Origin: Collinsella sp. 4_8_47FAA
GTDB taxonomy: Bacteria; Actinomycetota; Coriobacteriia; Coriobacteriales; Coriobacteriaceae
Length of the DNA stretch: 37,594 bases
Reading direction: 5' to 3'
NCBI RefSeq assembly: GCF_000763055.1
Contig: NZ_KN214134.1
Coordinates: forward strand, 595,678 to 633,271
Of the stretch, positions 15,401 to 23,926 are shown piece by piece. Numbering within the stretch: the stretch's first letter is position 1; the number at the start of each line of letters is the position of its first letter. A model generated the notes under the pieces. It saw nothing but the letters and a program-made list of their open reading frames with translations. It was not told the DNA's origin and did not search any database. A program made the translations under genes and the position numbers.

Positions 15401-17014
15401 ATGGCAAGCCTGTCGGATGAAATCTCGTCGCGCCGCACATTCGCGATCATCAGCCACCCGGACGCCGGTAAGACCACACTTACCGAGAAGCTGCTGCTCT
15501 ATACCGGCAGCATTCAGACCGCCGGCTCGGTCAAGGGCAAGAGCTCGGCCAAGCATGCCGTCTCGGACTGGATGGACATCGAGAAGGAGCGCGGTATCTC
15601 CGTTACCTCCTCGGTGCTGCAGTTCACCTACAACGGCGCCTGCGTCAACATCCTCGATACACCCGGTCACCAGGATTTCTCGGAGGATACCTACCGTACC
15701 CTTATGGCCGCTGACGCCGCGGTCATGGTCATCGACGGCGCTAAGGGCGTCGAGGCCCAGACCAAAAAGCTCTTTAAGGTCTGTACGCTGCGCCACATTC
15801 CCATCTTCACCTTTGTGAACAAGCTCGACCACGAGGCTCGCGATCCGTTTGAGCTCATGGAAGAGATCGAGAACGTCCTGGGTATCAATACGTATCCCAT
15901 GAACTGGCCGATCGGCAGCGGCCGCAATTTCCGCGGCGTGTTCGATCGTCAGACCCGTCGCGTTATCGCCTTTGAGGGCGACGGCCACGCCAACGCCACC
16001 AAGAAGGTCGCCGAGGTCGAGGCCGAGCTGGGCGATCCTTCCATGGACGAGCTTATCGGCGAGGAAAACCATAAGAACCTAATGGACGATATCGAGCTGC
16101 TCGATGGTGCCGGCGACGAGCTCGACTTGGATGCCGTGGCCTGCGGCAAGCTGAGCCCGGCGTTCTTTGGCTCGGCGCTCACCAACTTTGGCGTGGAGCC
16201 CTTCCTCAAGGAGTTCCTGCGCCTGGCCCCGACGCCGCGTGCCTATACCGATACGCTCACCGGCGAGCCGGTCGATCCCTGCCGCGACGACTTTAGCGGC
16301 TTTGTGTTTAAGATCCAGGCCAACATGGACAAGAACCACCGTGACCGCATCGCCTTTGTGCGCATTTGCTCGGGTAAGTTCGAGCGCGGCATGGATGCCT
16401 TCCACGTGCAGGGCAACCGCAAACTCAAGCTTGCCACGGGCACGTCGATGATGGCCGATGACCGCGCCATCGTGGACGAGGCGTATGCGGGCGATATCGT
16501 GGGCCTGTTCGACCCGGGTATCTTTAGTATCGGCGACACCGTGTGCTCCGGCAAGCGCCACGTGCAGTATCCGCAGATCCCGACGTTTGCCCCCGAGATG
16601 TTCGCTCGCATTACGCAGGTCGACACGCTCAAGCGCAAGCAGTTCGTCAAGGGTATGGAGGAGCTTGCCCAAGAGGGTGCCATCCAGATTTTCCGCGAGC
16701 TGGGTGCCGGCATGGAGAGCGTCATCGTGGGCGTGGTCGGCGTGCTGCAGTTTGAGGTACTCGAGCGCCGCCTCAAGGCCGAGTACCGTGTTGAGGTTCG
16801 TCGCCAGCCGCTGCCCTATACGGACATCCGCTGGATCCAGAACGACCCCGATACCATCGATATCCCGGGCCTTTCGCTCACGCGCGACACGCTGCGCGTC
16901 GAGGACATGCGCGGCGGCAAGCTGCTGCTGTTCACGAGCCCGTGGAACGTGGATTGGGCAACCGACCACAACCCCGACCTTATCCTGTCGGAGTTTGGCA
17001 ACGTGGCCTTTTAA
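15401..17014 (+). CDS. prfC: Peptide chain release factor 3
   Basis: A 537-residue translational GTPase, the normal RF3 length. G1 is HPDAGKTTLTEK (about residues 20-31), G2 lies in ERGISVTSSV, G3 is DTPGHQDFSEDTYR and G4 is NKLDHEARDP; this RF3-specific G3 continuation separates it from EF-G. It uses GTP to remove RF1 and RF2 from the ribosome after termination. The ATG at 15401 has AAGAAAGGA upstream; the in-frame ATG at 15374 lacks one. It is the first gene on this strand after the divergent GntR operon, and a hairpin follows it. Confidence 0.95.
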   Translation: MASLSDEISSRRTFAIISHPDAGKTTLTEKLLLYTGSIQTAGSVKGKSSAKHAVSDWMDIEKERGISVTSSVLQFTYNGACVNILDTPGHQDFSEDTYRTLMAADAAVMVIDGAKGVEAQTKKLFKVCTLRHIPIFTFVNKLDHEARDPFELMEEIENVLGINTYPMNWPIGSGRNFRGVFDRQTRRVIAFEGDGHANATKKVAEVEAELGDPSMDELIGEENHKNLMDDIELLDGAGDELDLDAVACGKLSPAFFGSALTNFGVEPFLKEFLRLAPTPRAYTDTLTGEPVDPCRDDFSGFVFKIQANMDKNHRDRIAFVRICSGKFERGMDAFHVQGNRKLKLATGTSMMADDRAIVDEAYAGDIVGLFDPGIFSIGDTVCSGKRHVQYPQIPTFAPEMFARITQVDTLKRKQFVKGMEELAQEGAIQIFRELGAGMESVIVGVVGVLQFEVLERRLKAEYRVEVRRQPLPYTDIRWIQNDPDTIDIPGLSLTRDTLRVEDMRGGKLLLFTSPWNVDWATDHNPDLILSEFGNVAF

Positions 17015-17020
17015 CGCATC

Positions 17021-17054
17021 GGCGCGGTGGCCCTGCGGGGCTGCCGCGCCGTTT
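17021..17054 (+). terminator. Terminator-like hairpin after prfC
   Basis: GGCGCGG (17021-17027) pairs with CCGCGCC (17044-17050), with an inner GCCC/GGGC stem, followed by GTTT. It lies six bases after the stop. Confidence 0.55.
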
Positions 17055-17056
17055 GC

Positions 17057-17085
17057 TTGCCTGATGCCGTGTGAGCGGCTATCAT
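17057..17085 (+). promoter_or_regulatory. Promoter of the VUT-family gene
   Basis: TTGCCT (-35, 17057-17062) and TATCAT (-10, 17080-17085) are 17 bases apart, giving a leader of about 80 bases. I checked the leader for a preQ1 riboswitch and saw no match to the class I core. Confidence 0.55.
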
Positions 17086-17170
17086 ACCCACCGTCGTCTC
17101 AAGACCGAGACGTCCGAGCAGTTCGGGTCCGATATCCTGCTCGTTAAACCTAAAACCAAAGGAGTACATA

Positions 17171-17893
17171 ATGATCAAGAAGGTCATGGAGGACTACAAG
17201 GTCCTGTTGCGGAGCATTCCCGCGGCAACGGTTTCGCTGTTTTTCGTGAGCGTCATCATGATGAACCTGCTGGCCAACAAAGAGCTCATTAGCCTGCCGT
17301 ATCTGGCACTCGATTGCGGCTTTGTGGTGAGCTGGGTTTCGTTTTTGTGCCAGGACATGATCTGCAAGCGCTTTGGTGCCAAGGCATCCATCAAAATCTC
17401 TATCCTCGCGCTGCTGGTCAACCTTGCCGTGAGCCTGTGCTTTTGGGCATGCTCGCTCACGCCCGGCATGTGGGGCGCCTACTACGACACGGGTATGATC
17501 GAGGTCAACACCGCCCTTAACGCCACCATCGGCGGCACCTGGTACGTGGTGCTGGGCTCTTCGCTGGCAATGCTCGTCTCTGCCGTGGTTAACTCCACGC
17601 TCAACCAGTCGCTCGGTCGTATGCTCAAAAAGAATAACTTTGCGAGCTTTGCCTTTCGCTCCTATGTGTCCACGGGTGTTGGCCAGTTTATCGACAACCT
17701 GGTCTTTGCCATTGTGGTGAGCCATACGTTCTTTGGTTGGACCTGGGTGCAGGTCCTTATGTGCTCGCTGACCGGCGCTGTCGCCGAGCTGCTGTGCGAG
17801 GTCTTCCTGAGCCCCGTGGGCTACAAGGTCGTGCGCGGTTGGGAGCGTGAGAATGTGGGCTCCGAGTACCTCGAGCGCCACGCAACCGCCTAA
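17171..17893 (+). CDS. VUT-family (YhhQ-like) queuosine-precursor transporter
   Basis: A 240-residue membrane protein of the Vut_1/YhhQ family, with about six membrane segments. Conserved features include SVIMMNLLANKEL near residue 27, CGFVVSWVSFLCQDMICKRFGAK and FRSYVSTGVGQFIDNLVFAI; the last, with its Gln and Asp inside a helix, is the most family-specific. YhhQ in E. coli imports preQ0 and preQ1 for queuosine synthesis, and the same role is inferred. AAAGGAG precedes the ATG. The SDR gene starts nine bases after its stop, in what looks like a two-gene operon ending in a strong terminator. Confidence 0.82.
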   Translation: MIKKVMEDYKVLLRSIPAATVSLFFVSVIMMNLLANKELISLPYLALDCGFVVSWVSFLCQDMICKRFGAKASIKISILALLVNLAVSLCFWACSLTPGMWGAYYDTGMIEVNTALNATIGGTWYVVLGSSLAMLVSAVVNSTLNQSLGRMLKKNNFASFAFRSYVSTGVGQFIDNLVFAIVVSHTFFGWTWVQVLMCSLTGAVAELLCEVFLSPVGYKVVRGWERENVGSEYLERHATA

Positions 17894-17902
17894 GGAGCAA
17901 GT

Positions 17903-18583
17903 ATGCGGGTTTTGATCACGGGCGCTTCGGGCGGTATCGGAACCGCGTGCGTGCAGCGATTTTTGGACGAGGGTCACGAGGTCGTAGGCTTTGATTTGCT
18001 GTCGCCGGCGATCGAACACGAGCGCTACCGCCATCTGGTCGTTGACGTCCGCGAGCCGGGCTCGTTTCCAGGCGACCTTGAACCCCAGGTAATCGTGAAC
18101 GTTGCCGGTACGCAGGATTCCGCCGACGACATCGCCGCCAACCTGTGCGGCACCATCAACGTGACCGAGCGCTATGCCTTTGTGGGGGAGGGGCTTGCCG
18201 CCAAGCCGGCGCCGGCTATCAAATCCGTGGTCAATGTGGGGTCGGCGAGTGGGCATACGGGATCGGAGTTTCCCGCCTATGCCGCCAGCAAGGGCGGCGT
18301 TATCGCCTACACCAAGAACCTTGCAAACCGTCTAGCGCCGCAGGCCATCGCCAACAGTGTGGACCCGGGTGGCGTTATCACGCCGCTCAACCGTTGCGTG
18401 ATGGAAGACGAACACCTGTGGAACCAGATTATGGAGCTCACGCCGCTTAAACGCTGGGCCACCGCCCAAGAGATCGCCGAGTGGATTTACTTTGTGGGCG
18501 TGACCAACCGGTTTATGACCGGACAGAGCCTGTTGATCGATGGCGGCGAGGCCGGCCGCACGCAATTTATTTGGCCCGAGTAG
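17903..18583 (+). CDS. SDR-family NAD(P)-dependent oxidoreductase
   Basis: A 226-residue short-chain dehydrogenase. The cofactor motif TGASGGIG is at residues 7-14, the NVAG motif is present as VNVAGTQD, a serine in VGSASGHTG and YAASKGG give the catalytic Ser-Tyr-Lys, and the C-terminus has DPGGVITPLN and GQSLLIDGGEA. It probably oxidises or reduces a hydroxyl or keto group; the substrate cannot be inferred. The Asp in GFDLL after the second strand favours NAD. GGAGCAAGT precedes the ATG. It is close behind the VUT transporter. Confidence 0.88.
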   Translation: MRVLITGASGGIGTACVQRFLDEGHEVVGFDLLSPAIEHERYRHLVVDVREPGSFPGDLEPQVIVNVAGTQDSADDIAANLCGTINVTERYAFVGEGLAAKPAPAIKSVVNVGSASGHTGSEFPAYAASKGGVIAYTKNLANRLAPQAIANSVDPGGVITPLNRCVMEDEHLWNQIMELTPLKRWATAQEIAEWIYFVGVTNRFMTGQSLLIDGGEAGRTQFIWPE

Positions 18584-18585
18584 GA

Positions 18586-18620
18586 AACGCGCCCGATGGA
18601 AAGCCGTCGGGCGCGTTTTT
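18586..18620 (+). terminator. Rho-independent terminator after the SDR gene
   Basis: AACGCGCCCGA pairs with TCGGGCGCGTT around a 10-base loop, followed by TTTTT. It also lies just downstream of the convergent ung gene and may serve both. Confidence 0.9.
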
Positions 18621-18633
18621 GATGTATCGATTT

Positions 18634-19359
18634 TTAGCCGAGGCAAGTCCAGTTGACGGGGGTCGAGCCGTGCTGTTCGAGTAGCCGATTGGCTGCCGAG
18701 AAGGGGCGTGATCCCATAAAGGCGGGGAGTTCTGCCGTGGCACGGTTGGCCGAAAGCGGCGAGGGGTGCGTGGAGGCCAGACAGAACTTGTCGGTTGCCT
18801 TGCCCGCGCCAGTTGCGACGAGCTTACCTTCGACCATCTGCTGGGCAAAGCGGCCCCATGCCAAAAAGACTACCGACTGGGGCAGCTGGCAACAGCGTTC
18901 GATAACGTAGTCGGTGAGCGTGCTCCAGCCCAGTTTGGCGTGCGAGTTGGCGGCATGCTCGCGCACGGTGAGCGTAGTGTTAAGGAGTAGGATGCCCTGT
19001 TGTGCCCATGGGGTTAGGTCTCCCGTGGCGGGAATGGGGCAGCCCAGATCGGCATTGAGTTCCTTGTAGATGTTGCGCAGGCTCGGCGGCAACTTGGTTT
19101 GCGTCGCGGGGACCGAGAACGACAGCCCCATTGCCTGGTTGGGCCCGTGATAAGGGTCTTGACCCAAGATGACAACTTTGACCTGGTCGGCCGGCGTGTA
19201 AGCGAGGGCATTGAGGATGTCGTCTTGTGCCGGGTAGATGGTCTGCTCGGTACGCAAAAGGGCGATGCGCTCGAGCAGCTGGTTCGTAGTGTCACGTACC
19301 GGCTGCGGCGCATCGCCCAGCCAAGTTGTTATGTTGCGGTCGCGAGTTGCGGTGTCCAT
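18634..19359 (-). CDS. ung: Uracil-DNA glycosylase
   Basis: A 241-residue family 1 uracil-DNA glycosylase, which removes uracil from DNA as the first step of base excision repair. The catalytic water-activating motif GQDPYHG is at residues 66-72 (Asp68), the uracil-binding Asn is in LLLNTTLTV, and HPSPLSANR carries the active-site His that intercalates. The length matches the family. AAAGGAG lies a few bases ahead of the ATG at 19359. It converges on the SDR gene, with a shared hairpin. Confidence 0.95.
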   Translation of the reverse strand: MDTATRDRNITTWLGDAPQPVRDTTNQLLERIALLRTEQTIYPAQDDILNALAYTPADQVKVVILGQDPYHGPNQAMGLSFSVPATQTKLPPSLRNIYKELNADLGCPIPATGDLTPWAQQGILLLNTTLTVREHAANSHAKLGWSTLTDYVIERCCQLPQSVVFLAWGRFAQQMVEGKLVATGAGKATDKFCLASTHPSPLSANRATAELPAFMGSRPFSAANRLLEQHGSTPVNWTCLG

Positions 19360-19446
19360 GGGACTCCTTTATGGCAGATGCTCTGTTGGCATCTATTGTA
19401 AAGGCGTCCGGAGACCTTTGTGTCGCGGCTGCATAAGGAGTGGGAT

Positions 19447-20349
19447 CTATGAGACGTGCTCGGGCGCTCCTGCCATGCGAGCTTGTCCATGTGCGCGGAG
19501 GCGCGGAAGCTCGACGGTTGCCACCATGACGCCGGTGAGGATGAGGGCGGCGCCAAAGAAGGCGATGGGGCTCAGGACCTCGCCGACCAGGAAGAACGAA
19601 AAGACAGCGGAGCAGACCGGCTCAAGCGAGAAGGCGAAGCCGGTGGTCTCGGCGGGTACGTGGGGCTGCACGAGCGTCTGGGTGATAAAGCCGTAGGCAG
19701 AGCAGATGAGTGCGAGGGCAACGACAACGACGATCTCGCTGGGCGTGCTGGGAAGCGTGAAGCCGCCAAAGACGCAAGCGGCAATGCCCGAGAACAGGCC
19801 GCCAAAGCCCAGCTGCCAAACGCCCAGAGCAAGCGGATCGACTTCTTCGACAAAGCGCTTGGCGACAATGATGTGCCCGGCATAGACAAAGGCGGAGAGC
19901 AGCATGATGAGTGCGCCCGGGTTCAGGCTGGTGAAGTCGGCGCCCGAGAGCAGCAACATACCGCAGGTGACGATGGCGGTGCCGACGAGCACTTTGCGCT
20001 CGGGGGCGCGGCGCAGCAGGGCGGCATTGGCAAACGGCACGATCACGACCGTCAGGCTCTGCAAAAAGCCGGCGGTGGAGGCGGAGGTGAGGCTAGAGCC
20101 TAAGCACATGCAGGTGAGCTCGATTGCCATGATGGCGCCGATGATGGCGGCGCGGACCATAAGGTCGCGGTTGATACGGAACGCGCGCTTGTGGAAGAGC
20201 AGCAGGCAGGCCACAAAGGCGATGATGCAGCGTAGCGCGACGATGCTCGTGGCGTTCATGCTGTCCATGCCGATCTTCATAAGGGGGTACGAAAAGCCCC
20301 ATGCGACGGGAACGGAAAATGAGAGCGCGATTGCTTTTTTGCGATCCAT
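19447..20349 (-). CDS. EamA/DMT-family transporter
   Basis: A 300-residue drug/metabolite transporter with about ten membrane segments in two EamA repeats. The first repeat has PVAWGFSYPLMKIG and ATSIVALRCIIAFVACLLL, and the second begins near GALIMLLSAFVYAGHIIVAKR and ends with VCSAVFSFFLVGEVLSPIAF, each with the conserved Glu-containing helix. Members export amino acids, nucleobases or drugs. AAAAGGAG precedes the ATG. It is divergent from a LysR regulator 158 bases away, the usual layout of a controlled exporter. The substrate is unknown. Confidence 0.88.
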   Translation of the reverse strand: MDRKKAIALSFSVPVAWGFSYPLMKIGMDSMNATSIVALRCIIAFVACLLLFHKRAFRINRDLMVRAAIIGAIMAIELTCMCLGSSLTSASTAGFLQSLTVVIVPFANAALLRRAPERKVLVGTAIVTCGMLLLSGADFTSLNPGALIMLLSAFVYAGHIIVAKRFVEEVDPLALGVWQLGFGGLFSGIAACVFGGFTLPSTPSEIVVVVALALICSAYGFITQTLVQPHVPAETTGFAFSLEPVCSAVFSFFLVGEVLSPIAFFGAALILTGVMVATVELPRLRAHGQARMAGAPEHVS

Positions 20350-20425
20350 GGGGCTCCTTTTGTTACAGAACGGTTTCGTAAAAAGGATTCTGCTCCCAGA
20401 TTTGGATGTAGTAAAGCGAATGTAT

Positions 20426-20443
20426 CTTCAGTATGATTAAGAA
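20426..20443. promoter_or_regulatory. Possible LysR dyad TCTT-N10-AAGA
   Basis: A short dyad between the divergent EamA and LysR genes, overlapping a TATGAT that could be a -10. LysR regulators often bind T-N11-A dyads in such spacers. The dyad is short, so chance is possible. Confidence 0.3.
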
Positions 20444-20507
20444 ACGCTAAAGTAGATGCGAAAAGCCCTGGCAAAACGTTTTACGTCTACATCGATGTGG
20501 AGGCACG

Positions 20508-21374
20508 ATGGCATCGCGGTATCAGATTGTTTGTATGGTGGTCGATTGCGGCAGTCTTAAGGGTGCGGCGGACGAGCTGGGCTATACGCAAAGTGCGGTG
20601 AGCCAGGCCGTCAAGGCGCTCGAGCGCGAGCTGGGCACCACACTTATCGAGCGCGGTAAGCAGGGCGTTTCGCTTACGCGCGACGGTAAACAATATCTGC
20701 CGTACCTGCGCCAGATTGTGACCGCCGAGGCCGAGCTCGAGGGCAAGCGCCAGGAGCTGCTGGGGCTTTCGTCGACAGATATTCGCATCGCGACGTTTAC
20801 CAACGTGAGTCGTACCGTGCTGCCGCGTGTAATCCGCGACTTTGGAGCGCTGCATCCGGGTGTGCACTTTACCCTCAAGCAGGGCGATTACACGCGCAAC
20901 GCCCAGTGGGTGCACGATGGCGTGGTTGACTTTTGCTTTACGGCGCGCGGATTTACCGCTGGGCTCGAGAAGCGCGTGGTCTATCACGACGAGTTGGTGG
21001 CATTGTTGCCGGCCGCGCATTCGCTGGCGGCAAAGGAAAAGGTGACGCTCGCCGACCTGGCGTCCGAGCCGTTTGTGCTGCTGGATGAGGGCGAACAGAG
21101 TCTGGTGCTCGATGCATTCGCGGCGCATGGACTGTCGCCGCACGTGACGAGTGAGGTGACCGACGACTACACCATCATGGCGATGGTGGAGGAGGGCCTA
21201 GGCGTGAGCATGCTATATCGCCGTACCGTTGAGGGCGTGCGGGCCGATATTCGCGTGCGGCCCATCGTGCACGCTCCTTCGCGCGACGTGGTGGCAGCCT
21301 GGCGCAGCTGGGACACCATGCCCATCGCCACCAGGCGCTTTATCGACTATATGAGCTCGCATATTGTCAATTAA
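20508..21374 (+). CDS. LysR-family transcriptional regulator
   Basis: A 288-residue protein with an N-terminal winged helix-turn-helix (residues 1-60: GSLKGAADELGYTQSAVSQAVKALE) and a periplasmic-binding-type effector domain from about residue 88 to the end. The N-terminus reaches the conserved LysR form with only two residues before it. GGAGG precedes the ATG. Placed back to back with the EamA exporter, it probably controls that gene in response to the exported metabolite; this is inferred from position. No terminator is visible before the convergent MATE gene 27 bases away. Confidence 0.92.
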   Translation: MASRYQIVCMVVDCGSLKGAADELGYTQSAVSQAVKALERELGTTLIERGKQGVSLTRDGKQYLPYLRQIVTAEAELEGKRQELLGLSSTDIRIATFTNVSRTVLPRVIRDFGALHPGVHFTLKQGDYTRNAQWVHDGVVDFCFTARGFTAGLEKRVVYHDELVALLPAAHSLAAKEKVTLADLASEPFVLLDEGEQSLVLDAFAAHGLSPHVTSEVTDDYTIMAMVEEGLGVSMLYRRTVEGVRADIRVRPIVHAPSRDVVAAWRSWDTMPIATRRFIDYMSSHIVN

Positions 21375-21401
21375 TGACTGGCGTGGCGTTGAGTGCGGTG
21401 T

Positions 21402-22784
21402 TTAGCGGGCTGTCGCTTTGGCTTTGGTGGCGCGATAGGTGCGTGCCGGGTGGCAGAGTAGCACCGCCACGACCATAAAGAACGCCGTGGTGCCCAGGCT
21501 GATGGGGTAGACCATCATGATGTTCGCAAAGGTGCGGAAGTGCGGGAACACGCAGAAAACCCAATAGAAGCGGATGCCGCAGACGCAGATCATGGTGATG
21601 AGGGCGGGCGTGAGCGAGATACCAAAGCCGCGCAGGTAGCCTGACATGTTTTCGTAGAACATGCTAAAGGCGTACGCCGGGAAGATCGAACATACGCGGA
21701 TATAGCCGATCGAGACGATGTTGGGATCGCTGTTGAACAGCGACAAGATCTCGCGCCCCAGGCCAACAATAACGATAATTGTGGTGAGCGCGACGATACC
21801 GCCTTCGACTAGGCAGACCTTGAGCGTCTTGGTGCAACGGTCGATCTGGCGGGCACCGTGGTTTTGTCCCACAAAGGTGGTGCAAGCCTGGCTAAAGCTG
21901 TTGAGCAGGTTGTAGCATACGTACTCCAAGCTCATAGCGGCGCTCGATGCCGCCATGACCTCGGTGCCCAGGCTGTTGATGGCAGACTGGATGATGATGT
22001 TGGCGACGGCAAAGACGGCGCTTTGGATGCCGGCGGGCAGGCCGATCTTGACGATGCGCTTGAGGGCGACGGGGTCGATAGCCAAATCGCGCGGGGTGAC
22101 GCGGACGACGGAGTCGGTCTTGAGCAGGCGGATAAAAAGCGTAGCGGCGCTGACGGTGTAGGCGATGGCGGTGGCGATGGCGACGCCCGCGACGCCCCAG
22201 TGGAGCACGGGGACAAAGATGAGGTCCAGGCCAATGTTGAGGACGGTGGACACGGCAAGCGCCTGCAGCGGCATGCGGGTGATGCCGACGGAGCGGAAGA
22301 TCGCGGCCTCAAAGTTGTAGAGCAAAATCGAGGGCAGGCTGAGCAAAAAGACGCGCAGGTAGAGCGAGGCGAGCGGCATGGTTTCGGCGGGAACGTTGAG
22401 CGCAGCGAGCATGGGTTCGGCAAAGATCTCGCCCAGTGCGATGACGACAAAGCCCACGAGCGCCATTAAAATCGAGGTATGGACGGCGCGTTTGACCATG
22501 TTCTGATCGTTGCGGCCGATAGCGTTGGCGATGACCACGTTGGAGCCAAGCGACATGCCAATAAACAGGTTGAGCATAAGACTGGTAAGCGGAACATTGG
22601 AGCCAACCGCCGCCATGGCGAGGGTTCCCTGGTCGCCCGAGAAGTTACCGATGATGACCGTGGCGATGAGGTTCGACAGCTGCTCCAAGATGCTCGTGGC
22701 GGCCACGGGGAAGGCGAACAGGGGAATATTGCGCCACAACGAGCCGGTGGTCATGTCAATGTGCTTAGATACGGTGTCAGCCAT
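21402..22784 (-). CDS. MATE-family efflux transporter
   Basis: A 460-residue protein with about twelve membrane segments. Features of the NorM/DinF-like MATE group are FPVAATSILEQLSNLIATVIIG near the N-terminus, a second-half repeat (GLPAGIQSAVFAVANIIIQS) and VGQNHGARQ in the linker, where the Gly-Gln-Asn turn is conserved. It would export organic cations or drugs by Na+ or H+ antiport. The Shine-Dalgarno is weak (GAGAG). A TATAAT -10 is visible on the minus strand, next to a palindromic repeat. The substrate is unknown. Confidence 0.92.
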   Translation of the reverse strand: MADTVSKHIDMTTGSLWRNIPLFAFPVAATSILEQLSNLIATVIIGNFSGDQGTLAMAAVGSNVPLTSLMLNLFIGMSLGSNVVIANAIGRNDQNMVKRAVHTSILMALVGFVVIALGEIFAEPMLAALNVPAETMPLASLYLRVFLLSLPSILLYNFEAAIFRSVGITRMPLQALAVSTVLNIGLDLIFVPVLHWGVAGVAIATAIAYTVSAATLFIRLLKTDSVVRVTPRDLAIDPVALKRIVKIGLPAGIQSAVFAVANIIIQSAINSLGTEVMAASSAAMSLEYVCYNLLNSFSQACTTFVGQNHGARQIDRCTKTLKVCLVEGGIVALTTIIVIVGLGREILSLFNSDPNIVSIGYIRVCSIFPAYAFSMFYENMSGYLRGFGISLTPALITMICVCGIRFYWVFCVFPHFRTFANIMMVYPISLGTTAFFMVVAVLLCHPARTYRATKAKATAR

Positions 22785-22831
22785 GCGCTCTCAATCTCTA
22801 ATATGCTCTTTCGTGCTTATTTGCGCAGATG

Positions 22832-22837
22832 ATTATA
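22832..22837 (-). promoter_or_regulatory. -10 hexamer TATAAT of the MATE gene
   Basis: Consensus TATAAT on the minus strand, 48 bases ahead of the ATG. The region where a -35 would lie is at the edge of the palindromic repeat and has no clear match. Confidence 0.5.
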
Positions 22838-22870
22838 CTCCTAATCGACTAGTCGTTGGGGACGTTCTTA

Positions 22871-22925
22871 TAGTCATTGGGGACGTTCTTAAACGACTAG
22901 TCATTAAGAACGTCCCCAATGACTA
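22871..22925. repeat. Dispersed palindromic repeat, copy 2
   Basis: A 20-bp perfect inverted repeat (arms 22871-22890 and 22906-22925) with the same arm as copy 1 at 10555-10612, and a 15-base loop. A further partial arm with one change starts near 22850. It lies between the divergent MATE and rlmA genes. Confidence 0.85.
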
Positions 22926-22928
22926 GGT

Positions 22929-22947
22929 GGGGAAGGCGTGCGACAAT
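22929..22947 (+). promoter_or_regulatory. Conserved GGCGTGCGACAAT promoter-like tail
   Basis: GGGGAAGGCGTGCGACAAT, 35 bases ahead of the rlmA start, nearly identical to 10637-10655. TGCGACAAT fits an extended -10. Confidence 0.4.
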
Positions 22948-22982
22948 GGTGGGTGTTGTGTTGTTCGCGCTAAGGAGTTGCC

Positions 22983-23798
22983 ATGTTGTTGTGTCCCGTT
23001 TGCCATGAACCGTTGGTGGATGACGAACGCGGTGCTGCATGCGCGGGCGGACACCGGTTTGACCGTGCTCGCGAGGGCTATCTATATCTGCTGCGCTCGT
23101 CCAAGAGCGGCGACTCCATGGGCGATCCCAAGTCGCAGGCACGCAGCCGTCGCGACTTTCTGAACCGCGGTTACTATGCGCCGTTGCGTGATGCGATGGT
23201 CGAGCTGGTGCGCGAACGAGCTCAGCGGTGCGCGGCTACGTCGGACAAGCCGCTGGCCTTGCTCGATATTTGCTGCGGCGAGGGCTACTACACCAGTGCC
23301 ATGGGCGCGGTGCCGGGCGTGGATGCTTACGGTTTCGACTTGGGCAAGGAGATGGTACGCCTTGCCGCCAAGCGCGGCGATGCGACCTACTTCGTGGCCA
23401 ACATGAAGGATATCCCCGTGGCCGATGGCGCCTTCAATATGGTGACCGAGCTCTTCGCTCCCTTTAACGAGCGTGAGTTTGCCCGCGTGCTGGCGCCCGA
23501 GGGCTCGCTCTACACCGTGGTGCCGGGTGCCCGTCATCTCTTTGGGCTTAAAGAGGTGCTCTACGACATACCGTACCTTAACGATGAGAAGCTGCCGAAG
23601 ACCACCGAGCTCGAGTTGGTCGGAACGCAGCGGGTGTCTTCAAATATTACGCTTCAGACCCAGGCCGACATCGAGGCGGTGTTTCAGATGACGCCGTACT
23701 ACTACCGCACGCGCCCTGCCGACAAAGAACGCCTGGCAAACCTCGACACCCTTCAAACCGACATCGACTTCATCATCGCCGAGTACCGCCACGGCTAA
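22983..23798 (+). CDS. rlmA: 23S rRNA (guanine-N1)-methyltransferase, RlmA type
   Basis: A 271-residue protein like E. coli RlmA (269 residues). Zinc ligands Cys4, Cys7, Cys20 and His24 form the N-terminal ribbon, then REGYLYLL, FLNRGYYAPLRDAM, the SAM-binding motif LDICCGEGYYTSAM, and the late motif PGARHLFGLKEVLYD and QMTPYYYRTRP. It methylates N1 of a guanine in helix 35 of 23S rRNA (G745 or G748), inside the exit tunnel; in Gram-positives the TlrB homologue confers tylosin resistance, so the exact target is uncertain. AAGGAG precedes the ATG. Confidence 0.9.
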   Translation: MLLCPVCHEPLVDDERGAACAGGHRFDRAREGYLYLLRSSKSGDSMGDPKSQARSRRDFLNRGYYAPLRDAMVELVRERAQRCAATSDKPLALLDICCGEGYYTSAMGAVPGVDAYGFDLGKEMVRLAAKRGDATYFVANMKDIPVADGAFNMVTELFAPFNEREFARVLAPEGSLYTVVPGARHLFGLKEVLYDIPYLNDEKLPKTTELELVGTQRVSSNITLQTQADIEAVFQMTPYYYRTRPADKERLANLDTLQTDIDFIIAEYRHG

Positions 23799-23809
23799 CA
23801 GCCTACCAA

Positions 23810-23836
23810 AAAGGGACAGGTTTGTTTTGGCAGGTT
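23810..23836. repeat. Fragment of a dispersed AAAGGGACAG intergenic repeat
   Basis: AAAAAGGGACAGGTTTG and neighbouring TTTTGG/CCAAAA pairs, sharing AAGGGACAG with the hairpins at 28711, 32428 and 36408. It follows the rlmA stop. Confidence 0.4.
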
Positions 23837-23852
23837 TTATCTGGGCAAACGT

Positions 23853-23890
23853 AAAGGGCCGACCGCGTTGCTACGCGATCGGCCCTTTTT
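23853..23890. terminator. Bidirectional terminator
   Basis: AAAGGGCCGA-C-CGCG pairs with CGCG-A-TCGGCCCTTT around TTGCTA, followed by TT. It lies between rlmA and the convergent membrane protein gene and works in either direction. Confidence 0.85.
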
Positions 23891-23926
23891 ATCTGCTTGA
23901 TAGTAGGGATTATGGGAGACGGGTGC

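Noticed and set aside
17086-17170. Possible preQ1 riboswitch ahead of the VUT transporter
   Set aside because: The leader lacks the class I core (AGGTTC...ACCC...AAAAAACTA), and I could not build a convincing class II or III fold.
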